Source of the DNA: Corella eumyota
Lineage: Eukaryota; Chordata; Ascidiacea; Phlebobranchia; Corellidae
Direction: 5' to 3'
Length of the DNA stretch: 64,000 nucleotides
Assembly (NCBI GenBank): GCA_963082875.1
Contig: OY720101.1
Location: forward strand, 7,130,001 to 7,194,000
Shown here: positions 12,523 to 26,710 of the stretch, one piece after another
Position numbering within the stretch: position 1 is the first letter of the stretch
Layout of the letters: each line of letters starts with the position of its first letter
Notes under the pieces: generated by a model
Database searches by the model: none
Seen by the model: the letters and a program-made list of their open reading frames with translations, nothing else
Told to the model about the DNA's origin: nothing
Position numbers and translations under genes: made by a program

Positions 12523-13694
12523 ATGAATTCGCTTGCATTCGTAGCCCTTGTTTTATGCCTTAGCAGCTTGTCTGTTAACGCTGCTTTAAATGATAAATGG
12601 TATTCGTTCGGTAGTCACGATTACTTTTTTTCAAATACGCAACTCAACCAGAAAAATGCTAAACTAGCATGCCACGAAAGAGGATCACATCTTGTCAAGA
12701 TTGTTAACGATCAAATTCAAGCCTTTCTTATTAAAACCATAAAGGCTAATCACGGTAGTAATTTTTCTTTGACTGTTCTTGTTTATATAAAAAATTACTT
12801 ATCTTTTTGTATACCAAGTTAAAAAGATATTTTACTGGTTTAGAATTTTGTTTTTAATTTTGATTGAAAACTTTAAGGCAACGAACGTGTGGAATACTTT
12901 ATTGGTCTTGAACGAAACGCTCACAATATAATTACCTGGATTGACGGATCAACTGTGGTATATTCTGCTTGGGCAGAAAGCGAACCTAATAATGCTTGGT
13001 GGTCTGAAAATTGTGGACAACTATTACCAATGACCCAACAATGGAACGACCTCAGATGTGATGCAACAATCAATTTTATTTGCCAACGAAGAAACAGAAG
13101 TATGCAATAAAACTAAATTTAATATTATTAGTTAGTAATCTAACAAATACTTATTAACAGCCCCGAAACCTATCGTTGAGGAATGGTATAAAAACGGAAA
13201 TCAACAATACTACATTTCTACCTCTCAGCTTACTTTTGACAACGCTATATTAGCTTGCGTTGAAAGAAGAAGCACACTGGTCATGGTCAAGACTGATAGA
13301 ATCCAAGCCTTCCTTAGAAAGCAGCTTCACACAATTCACCGTACGTTTTCAGGATTTTAAATAAAAGTGCACTGTATTAAACTATCACAGTTATCTAAAT
13401 ACAATGTTTTGCCAGTAACTAGTATTATTATTAAAAAACTACATGAAACTGATTGATTTAGTTGAACATCACCGATATTATATCGGAATGCATCGAATTG
13501 AAAACGCTGAAGGTCACAAAGGTGATTTATATTGGATTGATGATTCTGCTTTGGATTATACAGCATGGCGTTGGGGTGAACCTAATAATTCCTGGGGTGT
13601 TGAAAACTGTGGTAACATGGTAGCTGAAACTCAACTTTGGAATGACATTGCCTGCTGGACAGTTATGCACTTTATCTGTGCAAAGGATATTTAA
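12523..13694 (+). CDS. Secreted two-domain C-type lectin, gene 4
   Basis: Exons are 12523-12754, 12878-13099, 13161-13340 and 13462-13694. The product is again 288 residues and differs from gene 2 at only a few positions: D61V, G112S next to EPN of domain 1, R212L at the exon 3/4 junction, I221M and T246A. All calcium ligands and cysteines are retained. Introns 1 and 2 differ from those of gene 2 at about two and one bases, while the upstream region has many indels; this points to recent conversion rather than selection on the protein. The D61V change is not in gene 6, so it is specific to this copy. Confidence 0.93.
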
Positions 13695-13956
13695 GAAAGT
13701 AAACTCTAACGTAAATATTTTTTAAAACACAGTTAAAAATTTTTTTTTAACAGTTACAACTTAAAAAAACGACAGTGTTCACCTGTTTAAAAAATTGCAT
13801 TTTAATATATTTTACTTTTATTTGTTTTCTAGAATACTGAAATGATCTGGGTGAATTGAAGTTTAATTGATTTTATTATTTGAAAAAGAAAAGATAATTT
13901 ACAAAGATAGTATTTAATTTTATATCTAGTTTTTTTTTGTTGTATACACAGACTTA

Positions 13957-13962
13957 AATAAA
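13957..13962 (+). terminator. Candidate polyadenylation signal of gene 4
   Basis: AATAAA 263 bp past the stop, in the context conserved after genes 2 and 6. Confidence 0.4.
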
Positions 13963-16554
13963 TGGTAATGGGAAGTTATTTGTATATATTTGACTGAAAA
14001 TTAGTAGCACTATTTTTTAGCTTAATAATAGGCTTTTTAAACCAAAAATGTATAAAGTTATATATTAAATAAGTTTTATAAACTGTCTATTTAAAAATCC
14101 TTTTAGTGGTTTTTGTCTGATTTACTGGAGTTCAAATTATATTATTTTAAATTGTTTGCGTTGGGGGCATATAAACTATTAAACACGCCAAGCATTTGTT
14201 TAAAAACAAAAAAATGTTTCAAAGTAGAAAAAAACTAATCGTACACTTTACTTAGTTTTTTAAAGATCAAAGTTTATCAAAGTTTAGTTTATAAGTTAAT
14301 GCTTTTATAAGGCTACACTGCATTTTTTAACATAACTTAGTATTCTACCATTTTCAAATGGCGAAAATATCAAAGCTACGTACGTTGCTAGTAAAATTAA
14401 AATAAAGTGGTCAACTAGTGGTATTCCAAAGTATTACTAATTTTAGCTTTAAGCCAATCCTATTTACAAGCCGTTAGTTGAATTAAATCCTTTGCAATAG
14501 CACAAAATTAAAATAAATACTTCACAATTAAAGGTTTACAAAAATGTTTCAAACAAACTTTGAATTGTTGCTTTTGAATGTCCTAGTTAAGTTGTGATTA
14601 CATCTGCATGTAACTGGTAATTTATTTTTTTAATTTTTAACAAAGAAAATATTTAAAGTTTATGTCCTAAACAAAAAAAGTTATAACACAAATATTAGGT
14701 CAGAACTCGACATTGACAAAGCAAAGGCAGCGTTTAAAATATAGCATCATTAACAAATATATCCTTTAATATTATTTATACTAATAGCATTATAATCATT
14801 TATATTTTTTTATAAATTATAACGCTATTTGTTAAATACGCGCTAATATGTTTATCCTCAATTTTGAATCGTATTGCGGTTAATACTCTCATGCAATGTA
14901 TTGCACCACATGTCGTAAAAGAACTTTCTAGAACAGTCATTAGAACTGATTGTTATCAAAGAAAATCGTTACAATTTGGAAGAATTTTTATGTAAATTAG
15001 TTTTTACTGATATAATAGTTCATTGTTAATCATGGCGGATCTTTCATTGACTGATTGGAATTTCTGGTAATTATTTTTTGTTCTTTGTAGTGTAAATATG
15101 TTACTAATCTGTTTTTTAAATGTTTAAAATATGTCATAATCTTTAACCACGTGCAAAACTTGCCAATAACATACATAGTCTTGGGGTATCTTAACAGTGT
15201 TTTTCAATGTTTTTTATAACACACTTTTAGAACTGTGATTGTTCACTTGGGTAGTACTGTTGGTTGATACTGTTTTTCTGTTAGATCTTACTGACTGGAT
15301 ATCAGGTATTTTAATATTGCTGTATTGTTAACTGCTATTTGTGTTATTTGATGTAGACTGTAATTTCTTATTTTTAACATGCTTGCTTACTATTGCAGTG
15401 AGTGAGCAGCTTACCTTATTGTGTCACACTGCCCATTAAGAGTTGAACACCTTTTTTAATACCTGGTATGTTTTTATTGATACTTGTAAATTTTGTTAAT
15501 GGATCTACTTTTATGCCAAATAACCTCTTATTAATGCATATAGACTATCGTTAGGTTTGTTATTCTTCTAGTGTTCACTACTGTTATTGTATCACTGTTT
15601 TTGCCCAATTTGCCAGTATTTTGAGTGGTTAGCATACTGTGTTGGTAAGCTTAATTTGTGCCTTACTATAGTTAATACCTGTGTAGTTATTGTTATCATA
15701 TTTTTTGTATATTCACACGCGTTATTCGTTTCTTTTAGATACTTCGGGTACTAATTCTTGAACGTGGATGAAATTTGTGTGCCATTATTCGTGTTAAATA
15801 CATGTAAACGAAGTGTTTTTTATCCAAGAAGAGTTATTGCTGTAGTGTGCCTCTAAGCGCTACTTACTTTATAAGGCAAACGGCTATAGGCAGTTACAAA
15901 TTTGTTGCCATATTAAATACTCCGGCATTTGACCACTAGGTGCTAGCTAAAGAGTATTTAACACTATTGAACAGAATATTCAAATTTCGTAATATATATT
16001 TTGATAGATTGATTGTGTCAAACTATTAGGGAATATTTAACCTACCAGTCTCATTAGCTTAAAAACATGGTACTTATTATTTACTAACTAAATAAATAAT
16101 TTTTTTTTGTAACTAAGCTGGCATAGCTTTTGCAAAATATTCATAAAAGTTATATAATTATTTTTAGGTAAAAAAATTACAGAACAACTTTCCTCGATCA
16201 TTTATTTAAATCTGAGTAATACAACAAGTTGTTACACGCAAGCACAATTATAAACTAGATTTATTTGATAAATAAAATATGGTTCGAAATTGATTCTTTT
16301 TTATAAATATAATTTATTTAGTAGGTTTATTAATTAAATTAAAAATTTAAATATGAACTTTTTTATATTTAAACCTAATTTTAACAAGCGAACACGCACT
16401 CATTGATATTGTAATATAAAAGTAAACTAAATTTAAAAGCAAAATACTGATCTTAATTTTTTAGTAATCAAACAAGTATTAAAATATAATAATAAAAAAA
16501 CAATTAAAACTAGATTTGAACAAAAAACTCATTAAGTAATCGCAAATAGAGCAC

Positions 16555-16775
16555 AAACTACGGGATAAGGACTTTTTACGACGCTCACGGGAATTTACAG
16601 CGCAGAACAATACAAACCGAGTCTAGTCTTAACGCCGTAAAAATTTTTAGAAGAAAAGAAATCATTAAACAAAGATAAAATAAGGCATGACCAACGCGAT
16701 AAAAGACCACGCATAGGAAGTTAGAGCCTAAAACAATAGAAATAAAACTAGTCTTTTTTTTTTTTTTTTTTTTTT
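16555..16775. repeat. Relic of a different repeat inside S1, ending in a 22-T run
   Basis: A less AT-rich stretch unlike the array units, containing ACGCTCACGGGAATTTACAG and AATAGAAATAAAACTAGTC, then 22 T in a row at 16754-16775. The end of it (AACCAACGCGATAAAA-type and ACTAGTC strings) recurs at 20826-21005 with two copies of the ACTAGTCCAG block. It is probably a fragment of another mobile element; the family is not recognised. The same stretch is in S2 at about 39233-39457. Confidence 0.45.
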
Positions 16776-16969
16776 CTATAAAATTTTATAAATAAAAAAT
16801 ATGTGCATAAACATTAACTAAGAATATTACATACCTTTGATTTTTAATTAACAAACCAGCATTTAATATAACAAACAAACAAGAATTATTTTTTAATTAT
16901 CTTCAAATTTTAAATATAATAAGATATAACCGACCAAAATTTTAAAACCTAATATCAATCTTTAAATTT

Positions 16970-17390
16970 GAATAAACAAACACCCATTAATTAGTAATAA
17001 GTGATGAAAATTTTAATTTTATTTCATTTTTGAGTTGGTAATATCATAATATACAATTGACCAAGATTTAAAAAGTTAATAACAACCCTTAAATTTTAAT
17101 AAACAAACACCTATTAATTAGTAATTAGTGATAAAAATTAAAATTTTGATTCGTTTTTGAGTTACTAATATCATGATATACAATTGACCAAAATTTAAAA
17201 AGTTAATAACAACCTTTAAGTTATAATAAATAAACACCTATTAATTAGTAATTAGTGATAAAAATTAAAATTTTAATTCATTTTTGAGTTACCAATATCA
17301 TGATATACAATTGACCAAGATTTAAAAAATTAATAAAAACCTTTAAATTTTAATAAACAAACACTTATTAATTAGTAATTAGTGATAATT
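16970..17390. repeat. Core tandem repeat, about 127-bp period
   Basis: Successive copies are marked by ATATCATGATATACAATTGA-type strings near 17041, 17168 and 17295, and by TTAATTAGTAATTAGTGAT. The same monomer, one to four copies at a time, is in most other array units, for example about 19150-19600, 24730-25190 and 25850-26430. Confidence 0.8.
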
Positions 17391-17871
17391 AAATGTTGTA
17401 AATAGGAGAATGAAAACATAATCTGATAATAAACAACATACTAAAATTTCAGATTTTTAAATTCTAAGGAACTAATGATATCTTCTTTCAAAATTGGGAC
17501 TAGAAAGAATAAAAATAATAATAAAAATAATAATAATAAGTATAACTAGATTTATTTGATAAATAAAATATGGTTCGAAATCGTTTGATTTTTTTTTATA
17601 AATATAACTTATTTAGTAGATTTATTAAATAAATTATAAATTTAAATATTAACTTTTTTTAATTCAAACCTAATTTTAACAAACGAACACGCATTCATTG
17701 ATATTGTAATATAAAAGTAAACTAAATTTAAAAGCAAAATACCGATCTTAATTTTTGGTAATCAAACGAGTATTAAAATATAATAATAACAAAACAATTA
17801 AAAAAAATTTACACATTTTTTACTTATACTTTAACATTTTACTTAAATTTTCAACCAATATATTTTACTTT

Positions 17872-17965
17872 AATGGACAGCGAAAAGGACGATTTTTGAC
17901 GGCGACCAGAACGCTATTAAATTATTCAAGCGTTAAACTCACACTGATTCGTTATTTTATAAAAA
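17872..17965. repeat. Conserved 90-bp block within array units
   Basis: A block with GACGGCGACCAGAACGCTAT and TCAAGCGTTAAACTCAC that is much less AT-rich than its surroundings. It recurs at about 18303-18393, 21288-21380 and 22068-22160, and in S2. It is found only in the subset of units that also contain CACACATTTTTTACTTAT, so it defines a subfamily. Confidence 0.65.
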
Positions 17966-20825
17966 AAAAATAACTAGATTTATTTGATAAATAAAATATG
18001 GTTCGAAATCGTTTGATTCTTTTTTATAAATATAATTTATTTAGTACGTTTATTAATTAAATTATAAATTTAAATATGAACTTTTTTATATTTAAACCTA
18101 ATTTTAACAAGCAAACACGCACTTATTGATATTGTAATATAAAAGTAAACTAAATTTAAAAGCAAAATACCAATCTTAATTTTTTAGTAATCAAACAAGT
18201 ATTAAAATATAATAATAACAAAACAATTAAAACAAAAATTTTACACATTTTTTACTTATATTTTAACATTTTACTTAAATTTTCAACCAATATTTTTTAC
18301 TTTAATGGACAGCGAAAAGGACGATTTTTGACGGCGACCAGAACGCTATTAAATTATTCAAGCGTTAAACTCACACTGATTCGTTATTTTATAAAAAAAC
18401 TAAAATAATGATTAAATGATATTTAGAGTTAAATCTTCATTTTAAATAGCAACATACAAAATAATAATACCAACAATATATTAAAATTTCAGAAAATTTA
18501 ATCTTTAAATTTTAATAATAAAATATATTAATTAGTAATTAGTGACATTTAAATGTCGTAAATAGGAGGTTTGCGATTCGTTGGGATAATAACAAACATA
18601 CTAAAAATTTAGAACTTTTAGTTTTAAAGAACAAAAGTTATCGTCTTTCAAAATTTGTCAAATAAGAATAAAAACAATAATAAATACTAGATTTATTTGA
18701 TAAATAAAATATGGTTCGAAATTTTTTGATTATTTTTAACATAAATTTTTATAAATAAAAAAAGGTATGCATAAACATTAATTAAGAATATTACATATCT
18801 TCGAATAAACAAACAAGCATTTATATATACTATACACACAAAAACTAATATTTAACGCAGTTTTAAGTTGTTTATATCAGGATATAGATTATACCAAATT
18901 TTAAATTCCTAAAATTGATTTTTGATTTAAATTAAATAAACAAGCATTTAAATATGATAAACAATTGAAACTTATTTTTTAAATATGTTTTTCAACTACC
19001 TATATTTTAAAATACATTATACCAAATTTTTAGTGCTTAATATCGGACTTTAACTTTTAATCAACAAACAAGCATTTAAATATAATAAACAAACAAGAAT
19101 TAATTTTTATTTCATTTTCAAGTTATAAATATTATAACATATAACTGACCAAAATTTAAAAATCTAATAACAATCATTAAATTTAAATAAACAAACACCT
19201 ATTTATTAGTAATTAGTGTCAAAAATTAAAATTTTAATTTATTTTTGAGTTACTAATATTATAATATACAAATGACAAAAATTTAAAAAATTAACAACAA
19301 CCTTTAAATTTAAATAAACAAACACTTATTAATTAGTATTTAGTGATTAAAAATTAAAATTTTAATTCAGTTTTGAGTTACTAATATCATGATATACAAT
19401 TGACCAAGATTTAAAAAATAAATAACAAACTTTAAATTTTAATAAATAAACACCTATTATTAACCAATTAGTGATAAAAATTAAAATTTTAATTTATTTT
19501 TGAGTTAGTAATATCATAATATACAATTGACCAAGATTTAAAAAATTAATAACAACCTTTAAATTTTAATAAAAAAACACCTATTAATTAGTAATTAGTG
19601 ATAATTAAATGTCATAAATAGGAGGTTTGCGATTCGTTGGGATAATAACAAACATACTAAAAATTTAGAACTTTTAGTTTTAAAGAACAAAAGTTATCGT
19701 CTTTCAAAATTCTGACTAGAAAGAATAAAAACAATAACTAGATTTATTTGATAAATAAAATATGGTTCGAAAATATTTGATTTTTTTTAACATAAATTTT
19801 TATAAATAAAAAAAGATATGCATAAACATTAACTAAGAATATCACGAACCTTTGATTTTTAATAAACAAACAAGCATTAAAAATATAATACAAACAAAAA
19901 CTAATATTTAACCCAGTTTTAAGTTGGTAATATTAGGATATAAATTATAGTAAATTTTAAATTCTTAAAATTGATTTTTATTAAATAAACAAGCATTTAA
20001 ATATGATAAATAAACGAAAATTATTTTTCTAATATGTTTTTTAATTACTTATATTATAAAATACATCATACCAAATTTTTAATGCTTAAAGTCGAACTTT
20101 TTTAATGAACAAACCAGCATTCAAATATAAAAAACAAACAAGAATTATTTTTTAATTCATTTTCGAATTATAAATATTATAAGATAAAACCGACCAAAAT
20201 TTAAAAACCCAATAACAATCTTTAAATTTAAATAAACAAACACCTATTAATTAGTAATTAGTGACAAAAATTAAAATTTAATTCGTTTTTGAGTTACTAA
20301 TATCATGATATACAATTGACAAAAATTTAAAAAATTAATAACATTCTTTAAATTTTAATAAACAAACACCTATTATTAAGTTATTAGTGATAAAAATTAA
20401 AATTTTAATTTATTTTTGAGTTAGTAATATCATAATATACAATTGACCAAGATTTAAAAAATTAATAACAACCTTTAAATTTTAATAAACAAACACCTAT
20501 TAATTAGTAATTAGTGATAATTAAATGTCATAAATAGGAGGTTTGCGATTCGTTGGGATAATAACAAACATACTAAAATTTTAGAACTTTTAGTTTTAAA
20601 GAACAAAAGTTATCGTCTTTCAAAATTCTGACTAGAAAGAATAAAAACAATAATAATAATAATAATAAATACACTGACAATAACAATATGTTTCGAAATC
20701 TAAGATTTCGAACCATAATAACTAGATTTATTTGATAAATAAAATATGGTTCGAAATCGTTTGATTCTTTTTATAAATATAATTTATTTAGTAAGTTTAT
20801 TAAATAAATTATAAATTTAAATACT

Positions 20826-21005
20826 AGAACAATAGAAATAAAACTAGTCCAGACCCGCGACCTTAAAATTAAGTTAGACCCTAGAACAATAGAAATAAAA
20901 CTAGTCCAGTCCGGCGACCCTAAAAATAAGAAAAGATAAAACTTATTAAACAAAGAAAAAATAAAGCATAACCAACGCGATAAAAATTCATTTAACCAAC
21001 ACAAA
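20826..21005. repeat. Second relic with duplicated ACTAGTCCAG block
   Basis: Two near copies, about 60 bp apart, of AATAGAAATAAAACTAGTCC, followed by sequence related to 16640-16750. A minus-strand reading frame across it repeats itself because the DNA repeats; it is not a gene. Confidence 0.5.
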
Positions 21006-24000
21006 ATTCCAATTTATGTATTAAACTTTATAATATAATTATCGAATAAATGTTCTTTGCACAATATTATGGAGATTTTATAAAATTTACCATTTGTATC
21101 ATGATTTTAAATCAATAAAAATGTAACAACCAAATATTGATTTGATTTTTAATAAAAAACAAGCAATTAATATTTATTATAAACAACCAAAAATTAATTT
21201 TTATACCGTTTTTGAGTAGAAACTTTTACACACATTTAACTTAGATTTTCATATTTTACTTATACTTTCAACCAATACTTTTTACTTCAACTCAGACAGC
21301 GAAAAAGACGATATTTGACGGCGACCAGAACGCTATTAAATCATTCAAGCGTTAAACTCACTCTGATCCATTATTTTATAAATAAACCCAAAATAATTAA
21401 ACGATAATTAGCTAAAGTTAAATATTTATTTTAAACAGCAACATACAAAATAATAATAATAATAGCAACAACATATTAAAATTTCAGAAAATTTAACATT
21501 TAAATTTTAATAATAAAATATATTAATTAGTAATTAGTGATAATTAAATGTCGTAAATAGGAGGTTTGCGATTCGTTGGGATAATAACAAACATACTAAA
21601 AATTTAGAACTTTTAGATTTAAAGAACAAAAGTTATCGTCTTTCAAAATTCTGACTAGAAAGAATAAAAACAATAATAATAAATACACTGACAATAACAA
21701 TATGTTTCGAAATCTAAGATTTCGAACCATAATAATAACTAGATTTATTTGATAAATAAAATATGGTTCGAAATTGTTTGATTCTTTTTTATAAATATAA
21801 TTTATTTAGTAGGTTTATTAATTAATTTATAAATTTAAATATAAACTTTTTTATATTTAAACCTAATTTTAACAAGCGAACACGCACTCATTGATATTGT
21901 AATATAAAAGTAAACTAAATTTAAAAGCAAAATACCGATCTTAATTTTTAGTAATCAAACAAGTATTAAAATATAATAATAACAAAACAATTGAAACAAA
22001 AATTTTACACATTTTTTACTTATATTTTAACATTTTACTTAAATTTTCAACCAATATTTTTTACTTTAATGGACAGCGAAAAGGACGATTTTTGACGGCG
22101 ACCAGAACGCTATTAAATTATTGAAGCGTTAAACTCACACTGATTCATTATTTTATAAAAAAACAAAAATAATGATTAAACAATATTTAGCTAGAGTTAA
22201 ATCTTCATTTTAAATAGCAACATACAAAATAATAATACCAACAACATATTAAAATTTCAGCAAATTTAATCTTTAAATTTTAATAATAAAATATATTAAT
22301 TAGTAATTAGTGATAATTAAATGTCGTTAATAGGAGGTTTGCGATTCGTTGGGATAATAACAAACATACTAAAAATTTAGAACTTTTAGTTTTAAAGAAC
22401 AAAAGTTATCGTCTTTCAAAATTCGTCAAATAAGAATAAAAACAATAATAACTAGATTTATTTGATAAATAAAATATGGTTCGAAAATATTTGATTATTT
22501 TTAACATAAATTTTTATAAATAAAAAAAGATATGCATAAACATTAACTAAGAATATTACAAACCTTTGGTTTTTAATAAACAAACAAGCATTTATATATA
22601 TAATACAAACAAAAACTAATATTTAACCCAGTTTTAAGTTGGTGATATTAGGATATAAATTATAGTAAATTTTAAATTCTTAAAATTGATTTTTATTAAA
22701 TAAACAAGCGTTTAAATATAATAAATAAACGAAAATTATTTTTCTAATATGTTTTTTAATTACTTATATTATAAAATACATCATACCAAATTTTTAATGC
22801 TTAATGTCGAACTTTAATTTTTAATGAACAAACCAGCATTTAAATACAAAAAACAAACACGAATTATTTTTTAAATTTATTTTCGAATTATAAATATTAT
22901 AAGATAAAACCGACCAAAATTTAAAAACCTAATAACAATCTTTAAATTTAAATAAACAAACACCTATTAATTAGTAATTAGTGACAAAAATTAAATTCGT
23001 TTTTGAGTTGCTAATATCATGATATACAATTGACCAAGATTTAAAAAATTAATAACAACCTTTAAATTTTAATAAACAAACACCTATTAATTATTAATTA
23101 GTGATAATTAAATGTCGTAAATGGGAGGTTTGCGATTCGTTGGGATAATAACAAACATACTAAAAATTTAGAACTTTTAGTTTTAAAGAACAAAAGTTAT
23201 CGTCTTTCAAAATTCTGACTAGAAAGAATAAAAACAAAAAGATATGCATAAACATTAACTAAGAATATTACAAACCTTTGATTTTTAATAAACAAACAAG
23301 CATTTGTATATATATAATACAAACAAAAACTAATATTTAACCCAGTTTTAAGTTGGTGATATTAGGATATAAATTATAGTAAATTTTAAATTCTTAAAAT
23401 TGATTTTTATTAAATAAACAAGCATTTAAATATGATAAATAAACGAAAATTATTTTTCTAATATGTTTTTTAATTACTTATATTATAAAATACACCATAC
23501 CAAATTTTTAATGCTTAATATCGAACTTTAATTTTTAATGAACAAACCAGCATTTCAATAAAAAAAACAAACAAGAATTATTTTTTAATTCATTTTCGAA
23601 TTATATATATTATAAAATAAAACCGACCAAAATTTAAAAACCCAATAACAATCATTAACATTAAATAAACAAACACCTATTAATAAGTAATTAGTGACAA
23701 AAATTAAAATTTTATTCGTTTTTGAGTTACTAATATCATAATATACAATTGACAAAAATTTAAAAAATTAATAACAACCTTTAAATTTTAATAAACAAAC
23801 ACCTATTATTAAGTAATTAGTGATAAAAATTAAAATTTTAATTTATTTTTGAGTTAGTAATATCATAATATACAATTGACCAAGATTTAAAAAATTAATA
23901 ACAACCTTTAAATTTTAATAAACAAACACCTATTAATTAGTAATTAGTGATAATTAAATGTCGTAAATAGGAGGTTTGCGATTCGTTGGGATAATAACAA

Positions 24001-26578
24001 ACATACTAAAAATTTAGAACTTTTAGTTTTAAAGAACAAAAGTTATCGTCTTTCAAAATTCTGACTAGAAAGAATAAAAACAATAATAATAATAATAATA
24101 ATAAATACACTGACAATAACAATATGTTTCGAAATCTAAGATTTCGAACCATAATAATAAATATAATGACAATAACAATATGTTTTGAAATCTAAGATTT
24201 CGAACCATAAATACACTGACAATAACAATATGTTTCGAAATCTAAGATTTCGAACCATAATAATAACTAGATTTATTTGATAAATAAAATATGGTTCGAA
24301 ATTATTTGATTATTTTTAACATAAATTTCTATAAATAAAAAAAGATATGCATAAACATTAACTAAGAATATTACATATCTTTGAATAAACAAACAAGCAT
24401 TTATATATACTATACACACAAAACTAATATTTAACGCAGTTTTAAGTTGTTTATATCAGGATATAGATTATACCAAATTTTAAATTCCTAAAATTGATTT
24501 TTGATTTAAATTAAATAAACAAGCATTTAAATATGATAAACAATTGAAACTTATTTTTCAAATATGTTTTTCAACTACTTATATTTTAAAATACATTATA
24601 CCAAATGTTTAATGCTTAATATCGGACTTTAACTTTTAATCAACAAACAAGCATTTAAATATAATAAACAAAAAGAATTAATTTTTATTTCATTTTCAAG
24701 TTATAAATAATATAACATATAACTGACCAAAATTTAAAAATCTAATAACAATCATTAAATTTAAATAAACAAACACCTATTTATTAGTAATTAGTGTCAA
24801 AAATTAAAATTTTAATTTATTTTTGAGTTACTAATATCATAATATACAATTGACAAAAATTTAAAAAATTAACAACAACCTTTAAATTTAAATAAACAAA
24901 CACTTATTAATTAGTATTTAGTGATTAAAAATTAAAATTTTAATTCAGTTTTGAGTTACTAATATCATGATATACAATTGACCAAGATTTGAAAAATTAA
25001 TAACAACCTTTAAATTTTAATAAACAAACACCTATTATTAAGTAATTAGTGATAAAAATTAAAATTTTAATTTATTTTTGAGTTAGTAATATCATAATAT
25101 ACAATTGACCAAGATTCAAAAAATTAATAACAACCTTTAAATTTTAATAAACAAACACCTATTAATTAGTAATTAGTGATAATTAAATGTCGTAAATAGG
25201 AGGTTTGCGATTCGTTGGGATAATAACAAACATACTAAAAATTTAGAACTTTTAGTTTTAAAGAACAAAAGTTATCGTCTTTCAAAATTCTGACTAGAAA
25301 GAATAAAAACAATAATAATAATAATAAATACACTGACAATAACAATATGTTTCGAAATCTAAGATTTCGAACCATAATAAATATAACTAGATTTATTTGA
25401 TAAATAAAATATGGTTCGAAATTATTTGATTATTTTTAACATAAATTTCTATAAATAAAAAAAGATATGCATAAACATTAACTAAGAATATTACATATCT
25501 TTGAATAAACAAATAAGCATTTATATATAATACACACAAAACTAATATTTAACGCAGTTTTAAGTTGTTTATATCAGGATATAGATTATACCAAATTTTA
25601 AATTCCTAAAATTGATTTTTGATTTAAATTAAATAAACAAGCATTTAAATATGATAAACAATTGAAACTTATTTTTCAAATATGTTTTTCAACTACTTAT
25701 ATTTTAAAATACATTATACCAAATGTTTAATGCTTAATATCGGACTTTAACTTTTAATCAACAAACAAGCATTTAAATATAATAAACAAAAAGAATTAAT
25801 TTTTATTTCATTTTCAAGTTATAAATAATATAACATATAACTGACCAAAATTTAAAAATCTAATAACAATCAATAAATTTAAATAAACAAACACCTATTT
25901 ATTAGTAATTAGTGTCAAAAATTAAAATTTTAATTTATTTTTGAGTTACTAATATCATAATATACAATTGACAAAAATTTAAAAAATTAACAACAACCTT
26001 TAAATTTAAATAAACAGACACTTATTAATTAGTATTTAGTGATTAAAAATTAAAATATTAATTCAGTTTTGAGTTACTAATATCATGATATACAATTGAC
26101 CAAGATTTGAAAAATTAATAACAACCTTTAAATTTTAATAAAGAAACACCTTTTAATTAGTAATTAGTGATAAAAATTAAAATTTTAATTCATTTTTGAG
26201 TTACTGATATCATGATATACAATTGACCAAGATTTAAAAAATAAATAACAATCTTTATATTTTAATAAATAAACACCTATTCTTAACCAATTAGTGATAA
26301 AAATTAAAATTTTAATTTATTTTTGAGTTAGTAATATCATAATATACAATTGACCAAGATTTAAAAAATTAATAACAACCTTTAAATTTTAATAAACAAA
26401 CACCTATTAATTAGTAATTAGTGATAATTAAATGTCGTAAATAAAAGGTTTGCGATTCGTTGGGATAATAACAAACATACTAAAAATTTAGAACTTTTAG
26501 TTTTAAAGAACAAAAGTTAGCGTCTTTCAAAATTCTGACTAGAAAGAATAAAAACAATAATAATAATAATAAATACAC

Positions 26579-26710
26579 TGACAATAACAATATGTTTCGA
26601 AATCTAAGATTTCGAACCATAATGACAATAACAATATGTTTCGAAATCTAAGATTTCGAACCATAATGACAATAACAATATGTTTCGAAATCTAAGATTT
26701 CGAACCATAA
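26579..26710. repeat. Three tandem copies of a 44-bp palindromic block
   Basis: TGACAATAACAATATG followed by a palindrome built on TTTCGAAATC/GATTTCGAAA, repeated at 26579, 26623 and 26667 with no interruption. Single copies end many other units, and looser clusters lie at about 24110-24265 and 28150-28234. In the S2 copy the triplet is at 55943-56074. Confidence 0.8.

Larger units (their letters stand above)
11430..16254. repeat. Duplication module P, copy 1 (P1)
   Basis: Carries plus-strand lectin gene 4 and its flanks; repeated at 34108-38932 and, in an older diverged form, from about 2795 to 5350. The upstream part, about 11437-12522, aligns with the region ahead of gene 2. About 13695-16254 is AT-rich noncoding sequence with no recognised gene; it ends in a piece of the common lectin flank that is broken by array S1. 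Confidence 0.85.

Noticed and set aside
20771-21004. Minus-strand 77-residue frame with internal TSFISIVL repeats
   Set aside because: The repeated residues come from duplicated noncoding relic DNA inside the array; no domain.
21735-21745. Canonical Helitron 3' end (hairpin then CTAG) at unit borders
   Set aside because: The hairpin and CTAG spacing is suggestive, but CTAG is followed by A rather than the T expected for insertion between A and T, so the Helentron/HINE reading fits better.
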